Virus record (IMG/VR): IMGVR_UViG_3300044697_000027
Location: 1-29,240 of that record
Direction: 5' to 3' (one strand)
DNA length: 29,240 nt
Source of the DNA: a virus
Shown: one piece after another, positions 6,395 to 12,932 of the stretch
How positions within the stretch are numbered: position 1 is the stretch's first letter
Layout: each line of letters begins with the position of its first letter
Made by a program: the position numbers and the translations under genes
Notes under the pieces: generated by a model
Seen by the model: only the letters and a program-made list of their open reading frames with translations
Databases searched by the model: none
Told to the model about the DNA's origin: nothing

Positions 6395-6790
6395 ATGCCC
6401 AAGACTGAAGAACAGAAACGAGATGCCGCCAAGGACGCCCGATTAAAGAAATTCTTTCGGGCAAGCTTGGAGGAATATCGGGCGATTGAAAAATGGCAGC
6501 AAGAGAACGGATTCGCGCATATTTTGGGGGGATCGCGGCGGGGCTTAGATCATCATCATGGCTCGGGTTTTATCAGGGGCGTGTTGGACTGGAGACTTAA
6601 CAAGGCGCTCGGTATTATTGAGAATTCTTTCGGGGTACAGACACCCGAGATATTGAAAGAATTAGCAGAATACCTCCTCTGCCCGCCTGCAATGGCTGTT
6701 ATAGGCTCTCGATATGGCCTTATCGGGAAAGCCAAGAACAAGAAGAAAATGATTTACGGGCCGCCCGTGGAGAAGAAGAATGCTCGATAA
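6395..6790 (+). CDS. Endonuclease VII-like protein lacking its zinc cysteines
   Basis: A 131-residue protein with LDHHHGSGFIRGVLDWRLNKALG at residues 51-73. This matches the core of the recombination endonuclease VII family (T4 gp49 type), normally DHDH, then TGxVRG, LLCxxCN and xLG. Holliday-junction resolution is the family role. The four zinc-binding Cys that bracket the core in most members are absent here (the only Cys, in LLCPP, lies well beyond), while the His/Asp core and N69 are kept. It may be a zinc-less active variant or a decayed paralogue of the 8946 gene. ATG 6395 follows the preceding TGA by four bases and lacks a clear ribosome binding site. Confidence 0.75.
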   Translation: MPKTEEQKRDAAKDARLKKFFRASLEEYRAIEKWQQENGFAHILGGSRRGLDHHHGSGFIRGVLDWRLNKALGIIENSFGVQTPEILKELAEYLLCPPAMAVIGSRYGLIGKAKNKKKMIYGPPVEKKNAR

Positions 6791-7475
6791 CTATCTCAAG
6801 TGGTTCAAGGCTCACGAGCGGCTCGCTATCGTTCTGATTGTCGCGGGTGTCCTGCTGTTCGTCGGAAATAAGTACCTGAACACGAGCTACGACGCGGCGG
6901 TCGCCCGAGAGAAATCCGCCGAACAAACTCTGACCACTCAGAAAGAGGCCAACGACAAACTCGCGGCTCAGAATCAGCAGGCAGTCGCTCAGTACCAAGT
7001 TCTTCTCGGGCAAGTAACGGCGGATAACAAGCGGCTGACTTCCGAGATTTCGCAGCTTTCGCAGACGCTCGCCGCCCGACAAAAGACAGATGCAGCCTTG
7101 CCGATGCCTGATCTCGCCGCCCGATGGGAATTCTTAATCGGCACTTCAGGAATCTCAAGTACGGAAAACGGATTGCTTTCTTCCCCGAGTGCAAGTCGGG
7201 CAACGGTTTCGAGCTTGGAATCGTTGCCCGTACTTCGACAACAGTTGTCCGATGAAACTGAAATATCTTCGGGCAAGGATAAGCAAATAACGTCCATGAA
7301 CGTGGTCGTTACGGGCCTTAGTGACCAGATTAATGGTCTTAACGTCCAACTAACGGATTCCGCCAAGGCGTGTCAAGCGCAAGTTGCAGTCGCCCGAAAG
7401 AGCAAGTGGCGCTGGTTCAAGTTTGGATTCGTCACGGGATTTGTCGGCGGAGTAGCGGCGGGTCACTATCTATGA
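6780..7475 (+). CDS. Membrane-anchored coiled-coil protein with C-terminal Gly-rich hydrophobic segment
   Basis: A 231-residue protein. Residues 14 to 32 form an N-terminal membrane helix (LAIVLIVAGVLLFVGNKYL); about 35 to 100 is a Gln/Ala/Leu coiled coil; a Ser/Thr-rich centre carries a box copy read as STENG; a second helical region (LSDQINGLNVQLTDSAKACQ) leads to a hydrophobic C-terminus FKFGFVTGFVGGVAAGHYL. Two membrane-facing ends joined by coiled coil suggest an envelope-spanning, spanin-like or Rz-like protein, but the far distance from the other lysis candidates makes this uncertain. GGAG upstream of ATG 6780; overlaps the previous gene by 11 bases. Confidence 0.7.
   Translation: MLDNYLKWFKAHERLAIVLIVAGVLLFVGNKYLNTSYDAAVAREKSAEQTLTTQKEANDKLAAQNQQAVAQYQVLLGQVTADNKRLTSEISQLSQTLAARQKTDAALPMPDLAARWEFLIGTSGISSTENGLLSSPSASRATVSSLESLPVLRQQLSDETEISSGKDKQITSMNVVVTGLSDQINGLNVQLTDSAKACQAQVAVARKSKWRWFKFGFVTGFVGGVAAGHYL
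7158..7172 (+). repeat. 15-base dispersed box, copy 11, exact consensus
   Basis: Inside the 6780 gene in its Ser-rich linker, read as STENG. Confidence 0.85.
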
Positions 7476-7669
7476 TCTGCGGGCATCTCAGAAGCGACGG
7501 AACGCAGTGCGGAAAACGTACTAATCGCAGATTCCACTATCACGGGGACAACGAATTGTATTGCTGGTCCGAAGAGAACGAGACGTGCTGGGCGGTTGTC
7601 CCGTTTTGCAAGATGCACGAGAAAGATCACAAGCCTTACAATCCAAAGGAATATAGGAGAAAGAAATGA
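7472..7669 (+). CDS. Cys/His-rich small protein, 65 residues
   Basis: The ATGA overlap at 7472-7475 sets the start. The protein opens MICGHLRSDGTQCGKRT, then has RRFHYHG, YCWSEENETCW, and FCKMHEKDH, giving five Cys and five His that fit one or two zinc sites. The variant box overlaps the CGKRT codons, the same residues as in the HNH gene's box copy. Function unknown. Confidence 0.65.
   Translation: MICGHLRSDGTQCGKRTNRRFHYHGDNELYCWSEENETCWAVVPFCKMHEKDHKPYNPKEYRRKK
7506..7520 (+). repeat. 15-base dispersed box, variant copy 12
   Basis: AGTGCGGAAAACGTA (13 of 15) near the start of the 7472 gene, encoding CGKRT as in copy 8. Confidence 0.5.
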
Positions 7670-7857
7670 AAAGAATCATCACGATTGGCGGAAAAGACGG
7701 GGACATTCAGTTGGAAGTTCGGGCGACTATCAAGACCAAGGGACTCGCCCGTTACGAATCGGAGCGTGTCGTAAAGACACTTGCTAACAAGCTGTTCTCC
7801 AACATTGATGTTCCGTACGCCGACTTCGGGGCGCATAACTTGACCGTAAGCCTGTGA
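7666..7857 (+). CDS. Small hypothetical protein, 63 residues
   Basis: ATGA overlap with the previous gene and AGGAGA upstream. The sequence alternates strands and helix (MKRIITIGGKDGDIQLEVRATIKTKG, then ERVVKTLANKLFSNIDVP), suggesting a compact alpha/beta fold. No family recognised. The following gene begins at a GTGA overlap. Confidence 0.6.
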   Translation: MKRIITIGGKDGDIQLEVRATIKTKGLARYESERVVKTLANKLFSNIDVPYADFGAHNLTVSL

Positions 7858-8093
7858 CGCCCGAGGATAAAAGGGAGAAGCAGTGGGCCGATCATTTTAT
7901 CGGGTGCCGGTTCCACCCGTGGAGGAAGTGCAACAGATCGGCTTTCGTGCTTCGGCGTTCAAGATTGTGCGGGACCTGTAAGAGTAGCGGGCGGCCCGCG
8001 TACAAGCGATACAAACAATCCACTCGTAGGCTGACTTTACAGCAGTACCGTACGAACCCCCGGGGCTGGGTCCGAAGAATCACAGGAGCTTAA
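7854..8093 (+). CDS. Small basic Cys-containing protein, 79 residues
   Basis: GTG at 7854 overlaps the previous TGA (GTGA). The protein is strongly basic (Arg/Lys-rich throughout) with C18, C26 and CGTC at 39-42, possibly one zinc site, and a C-terminal stretch TNPRGWVRRITGA. A nucleic-acid-binding role is plausible from charge alone. No family recognised. Confidence 0.6.
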   Translation: MTPEDKREKQWADHFIGCRFHPWRKCNRSAFVLRRSRLCGTCKSSGRPAYKRYKQSTRRLTLQQYRTNPRGWVRRITGA

Positions 8094-8094
8094 T

Positions 8095-8949
8095 ATGAAT
8101 GAAGAATTCGTTTCTCGAATTGAACTCTTGCAGCGGAAGTTTAAGAAGAGGGCCGTCAGCCTTGTCCGCCCAGAATCCGAATTCCCCGAATTAACGGTTA
8201 CCGTTCCGGACTCCTGGAACCAGGTTCAACTTGCCCCGCTGTATGACGTTCACATTGGCTCGGGCGACCACGACGCCGACTTGTTCCAGAAGCACCTGGA
8301 ATGGATCGCCAAGACCCCGAACGTCTTGACTTGGAACGGCGGAGATATGGTCGAAAACGCGACGAAATACTCGCCTGGAGCATCCGCAATTTGCCAGAAA
8401 GGAACTCCGAACGAGCAGTTATTTCAGGCAGCCAAACAATTGACCGCGATTCAGCACAAGATGCTGTTCGCAATTCCGGGCAATCACGAAGACCGAACGT
8501 TCAACGAAGCGGGCGTAGACGGGGCCCAGCAATTGGCCGAGCATCTCCGTTTACCGTACTTTCCAGATTACTGCTTCGTCACAATCAAGTGGCGCGGAAA
8601 CTCGTTCCGTGGTTGTATCCACCACGGCTCGGGCGCGGCACAGACTCCTGGAGCGCAGAGAAACGCCGCCCGCAAAGACATGCCGTGGGCTAACTTTGAT
8701 TTCTTCTGGACCGGGCATTTGCATCAGTCAATGGCTGACGTGGTTTACCGAACGGATTTCGATCAATCCACGGGCAGGATTTTTGAGCGGAATGCAATCG
8801 TGATGATCAGCCCGTCGTATGTCCGCTATTTCGGAGGATACGCCGCGAAGCGTCGTATGGCCCCCGGAAACCGAGGGCTGTCCGTGGCCGTGCTTAATGA
8901 AGATGGCCGCATTGATGTGAGTTTGCATGCTAGGGGTAAAAGAATTTGA
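8095..8949 (+). CDS. Calcineurin-like metallophosphoesterase
   Basis: A 284-residue protein with the full metallophosphoesterase signature: D51-V-H53 (YDVHIGS), GGD at 82-84, GNHE at 129-132, IHHG at 175-178 and GHLH at 207-210. These residues hold two metal ions and hydrolyse phosphodiester or phosphomonoester bonds. Stand-alone phage members are often annotated simply as metallophosphatase; DNA processing (SbcD-like) is one option given the RecA and endonuclease VII genes just downstream, but no SbcC partner is present. AGGAG precedes ATG 8095. GCCCG/CGGGC pentamers are about half as dense here as in the first 1200 bases. Confidence 0.9.
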   Translation: MNEEFVSRIELLQRKFKKRAVSLVRPESEFPELTVTVPDSWNQVQLAPLYDVHIGSGDHDADLFQKHLEWIAKTPNVLTWNGGDMVENATKYSPGASAICQKGTPNEQLFQAAKQLTAIQHKMLFAIPGNHEDRTFNEAGVDGAQQLAEHLRLPYFPDYCFVTIKWRGNSFRGCIHHGSGAAQTPGAQRNAARKDMPWANFDFFWTGHLHQSMADVVYRTDFDQSTGRIFERNAIVMISPSYVRYFGGYAAKRRMAPGNRGLSVAVLNEDGRIDVSLHARGKRI

Positions 8950-9320
8950 CCCCTGCGGAAAAAACTAGGAAGTGGCGGGATGAGCATCCGGGTTATCAAG
9001 AAGCGTGGCGCTTGAAAAACCCGGAAATGTACAAAGCGGGGATGTTCAGGGGTGGCCTCAAAAGGATGGGACTTACTCCTGAACAATACTTTGCCATATT
9101 CGAAGAGCAAGGTGGGGTTTGTGCGCTATGCAAACAGCCTCCCAAGAGAATCAGGCTGTCGGTAGACCACGACCACGATTGTTGCCCAAGTGAGCGGGCG
9201 TGTGGTAAATGCAGACGCGGGTTGTTGTGCAGCATCTGCAACGTTTACATAGTCGGGCATTTGGAAAAAGCGGGAATACCGCCCGAAAGACTGGTCTCGT
9301 ACCTAAGGAAAAGAGTGTAA
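8946..9320 (+). CDS. Recombination endonuclease VII (Holliday-junction resolvase type)
   Basis: A 124-residue protein with C59/C62 (CALC), the catalytic VDHDHDCC at 73-80, and RRGLLCSICN at 90-99 giving C95/C98, the typical endonuclease VII zinc site and His/Asp/Asn active centre. A second CGKC pair (86-89) is inserted between them. The family cleaves branched DNA such as Holliday junctions, useful for clearing replicative concatemers before packaging. The start is TTG at 8946, which overlaps the phosphoesterase TGA by four bases; TAA shares a base with the RecA ATG. Together with the next gene it forms a recombination pair. Confidence 0.88.
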   Translation: MTPAEKTRKWRDEHPGYQEAWRLKNPEMYKAGMFRGGLKRMGLTPEQYFAIFEEQGGVCALCKQPPKRIRLSVDHDHDCCPSERACGKCRRGLLCSICNVYIVGHLEKAGIPPERLVSYLRKRV

Positions 9321-10306
9321 TGACCCTCCAAACCGCCAAGACGAAGATCGACAAGTTGTTCGGGAAAGGCGCTCTCTTGCGAGTCGGAGATACCGAGCAC
9401 GTTCCTGCCGAAGTTATTTCTACGGGCATCCTGAGTCTTGATCGGGCGATTCGTCCTAGTCCGTTAGGCGGATTCCCGCTAGGCCGGATCGTGGAGCTTT
9501 TCGGGCAGGAGGCCACGGGCAAAACGAGCATCGTGCTTTCGACAATCGCCGAAGCTCAGAAAGCCGGAGAAATCTGCGCCCTGATCGACGCCGAGCACGC
9601 CTTCGACCGCGATCATGCCCGCAGACTCGGGGTTGACGTAGACAATCTCTATATCAGCCAGCCGAGTTGCGGAGAAGAAGGACTGGAGATCGCCGATGAG
9701 CTCGTCCGCAGTGGAGAAGTTGCTATTGTTGCTATCGATAGTGTTGCTGCTTTGGTCCCGAAGGCCGAGCTAGAGGGACAAATGGGGGACGCTTCGATGG
9801 CCCTCCAAGCCCGAATGATGAACCAGGCTCTCAGGAAACTTACGGGCAGCGTGTCAAAGACAAATACTTGTCTGTGCTTCGTGAACCAGCTCCGCGACAA
9901 GATCGGGGCTTTTTATGGTAGCCCGACCGTAACCACGGGCGGCAAGGGTTTGAAGTTCTACGCTAGTCTGAGACTTGAAGTTTCTCGCACGGGCAACCTG
10001 AAGGACGGCGAGCAGGTTATCGGTGCCCGAACCAAGATTAAGGTCGTGAAGAACAAAATCTCGGCACCCGCAAACTACTGCGAAGTCGATCTTTTGTTTG
10101 ATCGGGGATTCAGCAAGGAAGGCGATCTCGTTGATCTTTGTACGGAAAACGGAGTAATCACCAAGAGCGGTGCGTGGTTTGAGTTTCCTGCGGGCCACGG
10201 GCGTGTACAAGGAAGAGACGCAGCGGTCGCCCGTATACGAGAAGAACTTGGAACGCAGAACTTGATTCGCTCGCAACTTATGGAAAAGCTATGCTCAAAA
10301 GAATGA
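9320..10306 (+). CDS. RecA-family recombinase
   Basis: A 328-residue protein aligned with bacterial RecA over nearly its full length: Walker A FGQEATGKTS at 61-70 (bacterial RecA usually GPESSGKT), IDAEHAFD after it, the Walker B VAIVAIDSVAALVP, the NQLRDKIG motif with the L2 region SPTVTTGGKGLKFYAS, and the C-terminal core. It is a little shorter than host RecA, mostly in the acidic C-tail, which is here replaced by a short helical end. It would catalyse strand exchange for phage recombination or replication restart. The start is set by TAATG; an upstream open extension overlaps the endonuclease gene. A box copy lies near its 3' end (CTENG). Confidence 0.93.
   Translation: MTLQTAKTKIDKLFGKGALLRVGDTEHVPAEVISTGILSLDRAIRPSPLGGFPLGRIVELFGQEATGKTSIVLSTIAEAQKAGEICALIDAEHAFDRDHARRLGVDVDNLYISQPSCGEEGLEIADELVRSGEVAIVAIDSVAALVPKAELEGQMGDASMALQARMMNQALRKLTGSVSKTNTCLCFVNQLRDKIGAFYGSPTVTTGGKGLKFYASLRLEVSRTGNLKDGEQVIGARTKIKVVKNKISAPANYCEVDLLFDRGFSKEGDLVDLCTENGVITKSGAWFEFPAGHGRVQGRDAAVARIREELGTQNLIRSQLMEKLCSKE
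10139..10153 (+). repeat. 15-base dispersed box, copy 13
   Basis: TGTACGGAAAACGGA (one mismatch) in the 3' part of the RecA gene. Confidence 0.75.
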
Positions 10307-10407
10307 AAGACCGGTACGTAGAAGTCAAAATGCTTCATATCGGGCTAAACAACCACTTTTGGCATTTGATCGATGTCGTCTACGTGCTTACGGGTCGGAT
10401 ATTATGA
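10303..10407 (+). CDS. 34-residue peptide (tentative)
   Basis: ATG at 10303 overlaps the RecA TGA (ATGA) and its own TGA overlaps the next ATG in the same way. The peptide starts MKDRYVEVKMLHIG and has a mildly hydrophobic end (LIDVVYVLTGRIL). Double junctions support translation; function unknown. Confidence 0.5.
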   Translation: MKDRYVEVKMLHIGLNNHFWHLIDVVYVLTGRIL

Positions 10408-10649
10408 GATACTACGATCCGCCTTCGGGTTGGCAGTACGGGTTTCCGAAGCCATACAAACCGTTGCCCGAAGAAACTTTCGAACAGACCTTGCGAAGAG
10501 ACGGGTATCCTGATAAACTGATGCCGCTCGCAAGGGCGACAATATTTTGGGAGACGGATGAAGCGAAAGAATCTCAGCAAAAGTCAAAGACAAAGAAACC
10601 GGGTAGGAATAAAAGGAACGTATCCGATGGAAGTCCAGGAAATAGCTAA
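10404..10649 (+). CDS. Small hypothetical protein, 81 residues
   Basis: ATG at 10404 is fixed by an ATGA overlap. The N-terminal half is aromatic and Pro-rich (MRYYDPPSGWQYGFPKPYKPLP), the C-terminal third lysine-rich and likely disordered. It overlaps the next gene by 92 bases in another frame if that gene starts at 10558. No family recognised. Confidence 0.55.
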   Translation: MRYYDPPSGWQYGFPKPYKPLPEETFEQTLRRDGYPDKLMPLARATIFWETDEAKESQQKSKTKKPGRNKRNVSDGSPGNS

Positions 10650-10797
10650 AGAATTAGGATTGACATTCCATCAAGTTCATAGTACGTTAAGACGGGCAAT
10701 GAAAAAATTGCGTGACGGGCGAGCGATTCCGATAAAGGATTTATCGGTCGCCCGAGAAAGAGAAGCTCGGTACGGGCTTCCGAGGGTAATGGAATGA
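10558..10797 (+). CDS. Small helix-turn-helix protein, sigma region 4-like
   Basis: Residues 24 to 54 (MEVQEIAKELGLTFHQVHSTLRRAMKKLRDG) match the helix-turn-helix of sigma70 region 4 and related regulators, ending in the typical RAxxKLR. The N-terminal 22 residues are very basic. ATG 10558 has GGGAGA upstream; an internal ATG at 10627 would keep the helix-turn-helix and avoid most of the overlap with the previous gene. It could be a phage transcription regulator and is one candidate for a box-binding protein; evidence for that is only that it is a DNA-binding fold encoded here. Confidence 0.65.
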   Translation: MKRKNLSKSQRQRNRVGIKGTYPMEVQEIAKELGLTFHQVHSTLRRAMKKLRDGRAIPIKDLSVAREREARYGLPRVME

Positions 10798-11114
10798 CGA
10801 TTGACGAAATGCAAGAGCGGGCGTGGATCAATTCCGAAGTTCACGGGTTCCACGAGAACAACGATATCCCGACCAAACTGATGTTGATTGTGTCGGAAGC
10901 TGCCGAGGCGATGGAAGACAACCGCAGCGGAAAGATGGATGAAACCGTGTTGGAGTCGGGCAAGCCCGTTGGATTCCCCTCGGAACTAGCTGATATTATT
11001 ATCCGCGTCGGCGACTTGGCGGGCATCTTGGGGATCGATCTGGAAGCCGCAGTTGTACGGAAAATGAACTACAACGAAACTCGCCCGATGAAACATGGCG
11101 GAAAGGCGTACTAA
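10794..11114 (+). CDS. MazG-like nucleotide pyrophosphohydrolase
   Basis: A 106-residue all-helical protein. SEAAEAMED (34-42) supplies the ExxE half and ELADIIIRVGD (64-74) the ExxD half of the MazG/all-alpha NTP pyrophosphatase metal site. The family hydrolyses (d)NTPs to NMP plus pyrophosphate; phage members trim nucleotide pools or counter (p)ppGpp-type alarm signals. The ATGA overlap with the helix-turn-helix gene and TAATG overlap with the next gene indicate one operon. A box copy is near its end (VVRKMN). Confidence 0.85.
   Translation: MTIDEMQERAWINSEVHGFHENNDIPTKLMLIVSEAAEAMEDNRSGKMDETVLESGKPVGFPSELADIIIRVGDLAGILGIDLEAAVVRKMNYNETRPMKHGGKAY
11054..11068 (+). repeat. 15-base dispersed box, copy 14
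   Basis: TGTACGGAAAATGAA in the 3' part of the MazG-like gene, three mismatches. Confidence 0.6.
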
Positions 11115-11530
11115 TGCGCGTCTATTTAGCAGCGGGCTTTTCCCGCAAAAACGAAATTGCCGAGAAATCCCAGGAATTGGAAAATCTCGGCATCAAGATT
11201 GTGTCTACTTGGACGAACGATTCCGAGGAGCTAGACGACAAGATTTATGACTGCCAATCCTCGGAAGATTTCTGTACGCTTTCCGAACTAGCCCGCAAGG
11301 ACGAAAATGAGATCAAACGCTGCGATGCTTTGGTCTTGTTCACTCAAAGCCCGAAGATACCTTTCTATCGCGGCAGTCGGATGGATGAAGCGGGCTTCGC
11401 CCGAGCCTTGGGGAAAACAATTCTAGTTTGCGGGCCGCGAGAAAATTTGTTCCACTACTTGCCCGAAATAAACCAGTTCAACACTTGGGAAGAACTCAAG
11501 GCAACCTTAACCAAAGCTATTCTTGTCTAG
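11114..11530 (+). CDS. Nucleoside 2-deoxyribosyltransferase-like protein
   Basis: A 138-residue protein starting with MRVYLAAGFSRKNEI, with DALVLFTQ near residue 75 and GSRMDEAGFARALGKTILVCGP near 91. This is the Rossmann-like layout of nucleoside 2-deoxyribosyltransferases, where the Glu of the DEAGFA-type motif is the expected nucleophile that swaps bases on deoxyribose. Phage versions salvage or remodel deoxynucleosides. It lies between MazG-like and DUF5664-like genes, all three acting on nucleotides. The substrate cannot be told from sequence. Confidence 0.75.
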   Translation: MRVYLAAGFSRKNEIAEKSQELENLGIKIVSTWTNDSEELDDKIYDCQSSEDFCTLSELARKDENEIKRCDALVLFTQSPKIPFYRGSRMDEAGFARALGKTILVCGPRENLFHYLPEINQFNTWEELKATLTKAILV

Positions 11531-11538
11531 GAGACGCG

Positions 11539-12027
11539 ATGCCGTACGAAGAGGCAACTACTGTGTGGGTAACGCCCGAGCGGAACAAGTTCTTTGAAGA
11601 CGTTCCAACACCCGATCCCGAGTTGCAAGAGCTGCTGTGTCAGAAAGAGCCTCGGTCGTACGTTACCGAAGCTGGAGAAATCTTGCAATACACAAACAAA
11701 CCGAAGGGAATCTTGCCCGAAGGTAAAGAAGAAAGGAAGAAAATTCCCGTGGGTACAGGCGTCCTCGACTACTTCCCCGCAGCCCTGGCCGCTGTTGCCG
11801 CCGTGTCGTATGCGGGCAACGAACAGCATAATCCGGGCGAGGAACTTCATTGGGCTCGGGGGAAGTCGGGCGATCAGGCCGACACTATGATCCGCCACTT
11901 TCTTGAACGCGGGACCTTAGATACTGACGGGCATCGCCATTCTGCAAAAATGGCTTGGCGGGCGCTTGCAATACTGCAGCTTGAACTTGAAGAAGCGGGC
12001 GCTCCAGTCGCCCGTGGAGCAAAATAG
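11539..12027 (+). CDS. DUF5664-like (dATP/dGTP diphosphohydrolase N-terminal family) protein
   Basis: ATG at 11539 behind TAGGAGACGCG gives 162 residues; the open frame upstream overlaps the transferase gene. The C-terminal half carries VLDYFPAALAAVAAVSYAGN, NPGEELHWARGKSGDQADTMIRHF and HRHSAKMAWRALAILQLELEE, the helical pattern I associate with PF18909/DUF5664, a phage family named after dATP/dGTP diphosphohydrolases. Conserved Glu, Asp and His residues in these helices could bind metal. Role inferred: control of dNTP pools, with the two upstream genes. The first 70 residues are variable and Pro/Glu-rich. Confidence 0.65.
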   Translation: MPYEEATTVWVTPERNKFFEDVPTPDPELQELLCQKEPRSYVTEAGEILQYTNKPKGILPEGKEERKKIPVGTGVLDYFPAALAAVAAVSYAGNEQHNPGEELHWARGKSGDQADTMIRHFLERGTLDTDGHRHSAKMAWRALAILQLELEEAGAPVARGAK

Positions 12028-12035
12028 GAGGAAAT

Positions 12036-12287
12036 ATGTGCGTAGTTAGTATGGTTGTAGACGGTGCTCGCGAGCAGTGGGGGCAAATTCAAAACTGGCC
12101 GTATCCCGTGGTCCAAGATATGTCGGACATTATCGAACGGTTGTCCGAGATTGACAAGAAGCTCGGGGCCAAGGACTGCTTTGATCCCAAGAAAGACGCC
12201 TTCATTCAGGAATTGTCCGAGCGATTGGCGGCTCTGGAGCAAGTGGTGAAACCCAAGAAAACGAAGAAAGTACGGAAAACGGATTAG
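12036..12287 (+). CDS. Small phage protein with MCxVSMVxD start, 83 residues
   Basis: AGGAGGAAAT precedes ATG 12036. The start MCVVSMVVDGAREQW resembles a short conserved opening (MCxVSMVxD) I have seen on small phage proteins of unknown function; the rest (DIIERLSEIDKKL, ELSERLAALEQVV) is coiled coil ending in a lysine-rich tail. The last codons are an exact box copy (KVRKTD). Its TAG stop overlaps, in TTAG, the TAA stop of the convergent - strand gene. Confidence 0.65.
   Translation: MCVVSMVVDGAREQWGQIQNWPYPVVQDMSDIIERLSEIDKKLGAKDCFDPKKDAFIQELSERLAALEQVVKPKKTKKVRKTD
12269..12283 (+). repeat. 15-base dispersed box, copy 15, exact consensus
   Basis: Last copy of the + strand block, directly before the TTAG where the two convergent genes' stops overlap. 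Confidence 0.85.
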
Positions 12288-12505
12288 AGACCTAATTTCT
12301 TGGCCGCGACGTGGAACGCCCCGAGCAAGGGCACGATCACGGCAGTTTGAATCCAGAAGCGGGTGTCGGCGGTTTTCTGGGCCTCTTCCAAGGCCGTGAC
12401 TCGCCCGTACGGGCCCGCCAGACCCTCAAGCATCTGCTTGATTGACCCGATGTCTTCCGACATTTGGAGGTTGTACTCCCGCCGCTCGTGGTGTTCTGGT
12501 TCCAT
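12284..12505 (-). CDS. Holin-like small membrane protein, XhlA-like layout
   Basis: A 73-residue protein with a charged helical N-terminal part (about 48 residues, with SEDIGSIKQMLEGLAG and ALEEAQKTADTRF) and one hydrophobic segment near the C-terminus (WIQTAVIVPLLGAFHVAAKKLGL). This matches the XhlA/hemolysin-accessory holin layout of a cytoplasmic helix followed by one membrane helix. GGGG upstream of ATG at 12505 on the - strand. It is the last gene of the - strand block, a usual place for lysis genes. Confidence in holin function is moderate. Confidence 0.6.
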   Translation of the reverse strand: MEPEHHERREYNLQMSEDIGSIKQMLEGLAGPYGRVTALEEAQKTADTRFWIQTAVIVPLLGAFHVAAKKLGL

Positions 12506-12513
12506 AATTCCCC

Positions 12514-12542
12514 TTGATTTCTAGAAGTTTGTCTGGTATGCT
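12514..12542 (+). promoter_or_regulatory. Sigma70-type promoter for a leaderless gene
   Basis: TTGATT at 12514-12519 and TATGCT at 12537-12542 with a 17-base spacer. The expected start of transcription coincides with the ATG at 12549. Confidence 0.65.
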
Positions 12543-12548
12543 TCGGGC

Positions 12549-12932
12549 ATGAGAATTGCCGTTATTCTGGTATTGCTTTCGGGCGTCGCTTTCGGACAAT
12601 TGCCCGATGCGCCTAAGATCGCGGACAAGTCGTTCTGGGCCGTAACCGCTTTCTCGGGTGCCGCGACCGCCGCCGACGCCTACACGACCGCTGACTTCGG
12701 GCCCCGGTGTTCGGAAGAAGTTACAAGCCCCGAACTTTACGGACGATACCCAACCGCCAAGCGCGTTACGCTGGTCATGGGCGGGCTGTTTGCTGCCAGT
12801 GCCGGAGCGTCGTACGTCTTGAAACGGCACCACGTTCGCTTGTGGAAAGTCCCGTTGTGGCCCGCGCCCGAGTTGTACGTGGCTTACGGGCATGCTGCGG
12901 GGGCCGTGAGCAACGCCCGCAATTGCTACTGA
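12549..12932 (+). CDS. Secreted or membrane protein of host-like (Acidobacteriota-like) type, inserted moron
   Basis: A 127-residue protein with a signal peptide (MRIAVILVLLSGVAFG) followed by QLPDAPK, then two moderately hydrophobic stretches (FWAVTAFSGAATAADAYTT and RVTLVMGGLFAASAGASYVL) and a conserved-looking RHHVRLWKVPL. The LPDAP opening after a signal peptide and the ELYGR...LKRHH pattern are what I remember from many acidobacterial hypothetical proteins, so it may be host-derived. It sits on the + strand between two - strand genes with its own promoter and no ribosome binding site, so it is probably expressed independently, for example in a lysogen or early after infection. Function unknown; change of the host surface is a typical moron role. 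Confidence 0.65.
   Translation: MRIAVILVLLSGVAFGQLPDAPKIADKSFWAVTAFSGAATAADAYTTADFGPRCSEEVTSPELYGRYPTAKRVTLVMGGLFAASAGASYVLKRHHVRLWKVPLWPAPELYVAYGHAAGAVSNARNCY

Noticed and set aside
10660-10688. TTGACA-17-TACGTT as promoter inside the helix-turn-helix gene
   Set aside because: The -10 match is poor and the hexamer falls in conserved helix-turn-helix codons.
153-12283. CRISPR array reading of the repeated 15-base box
   Set aside because: Spacing is irregular (hundreds to thousands of bases), copies lie in genes and no constant-length spacers exist.
12260-12310. Intrinsic terminator between the convergent blocks
   Set aside because: Only a 5-bp AT-rich stem (ATTAG/CTAAT) is present, overlapping both stop codons, with no stable GC stem.
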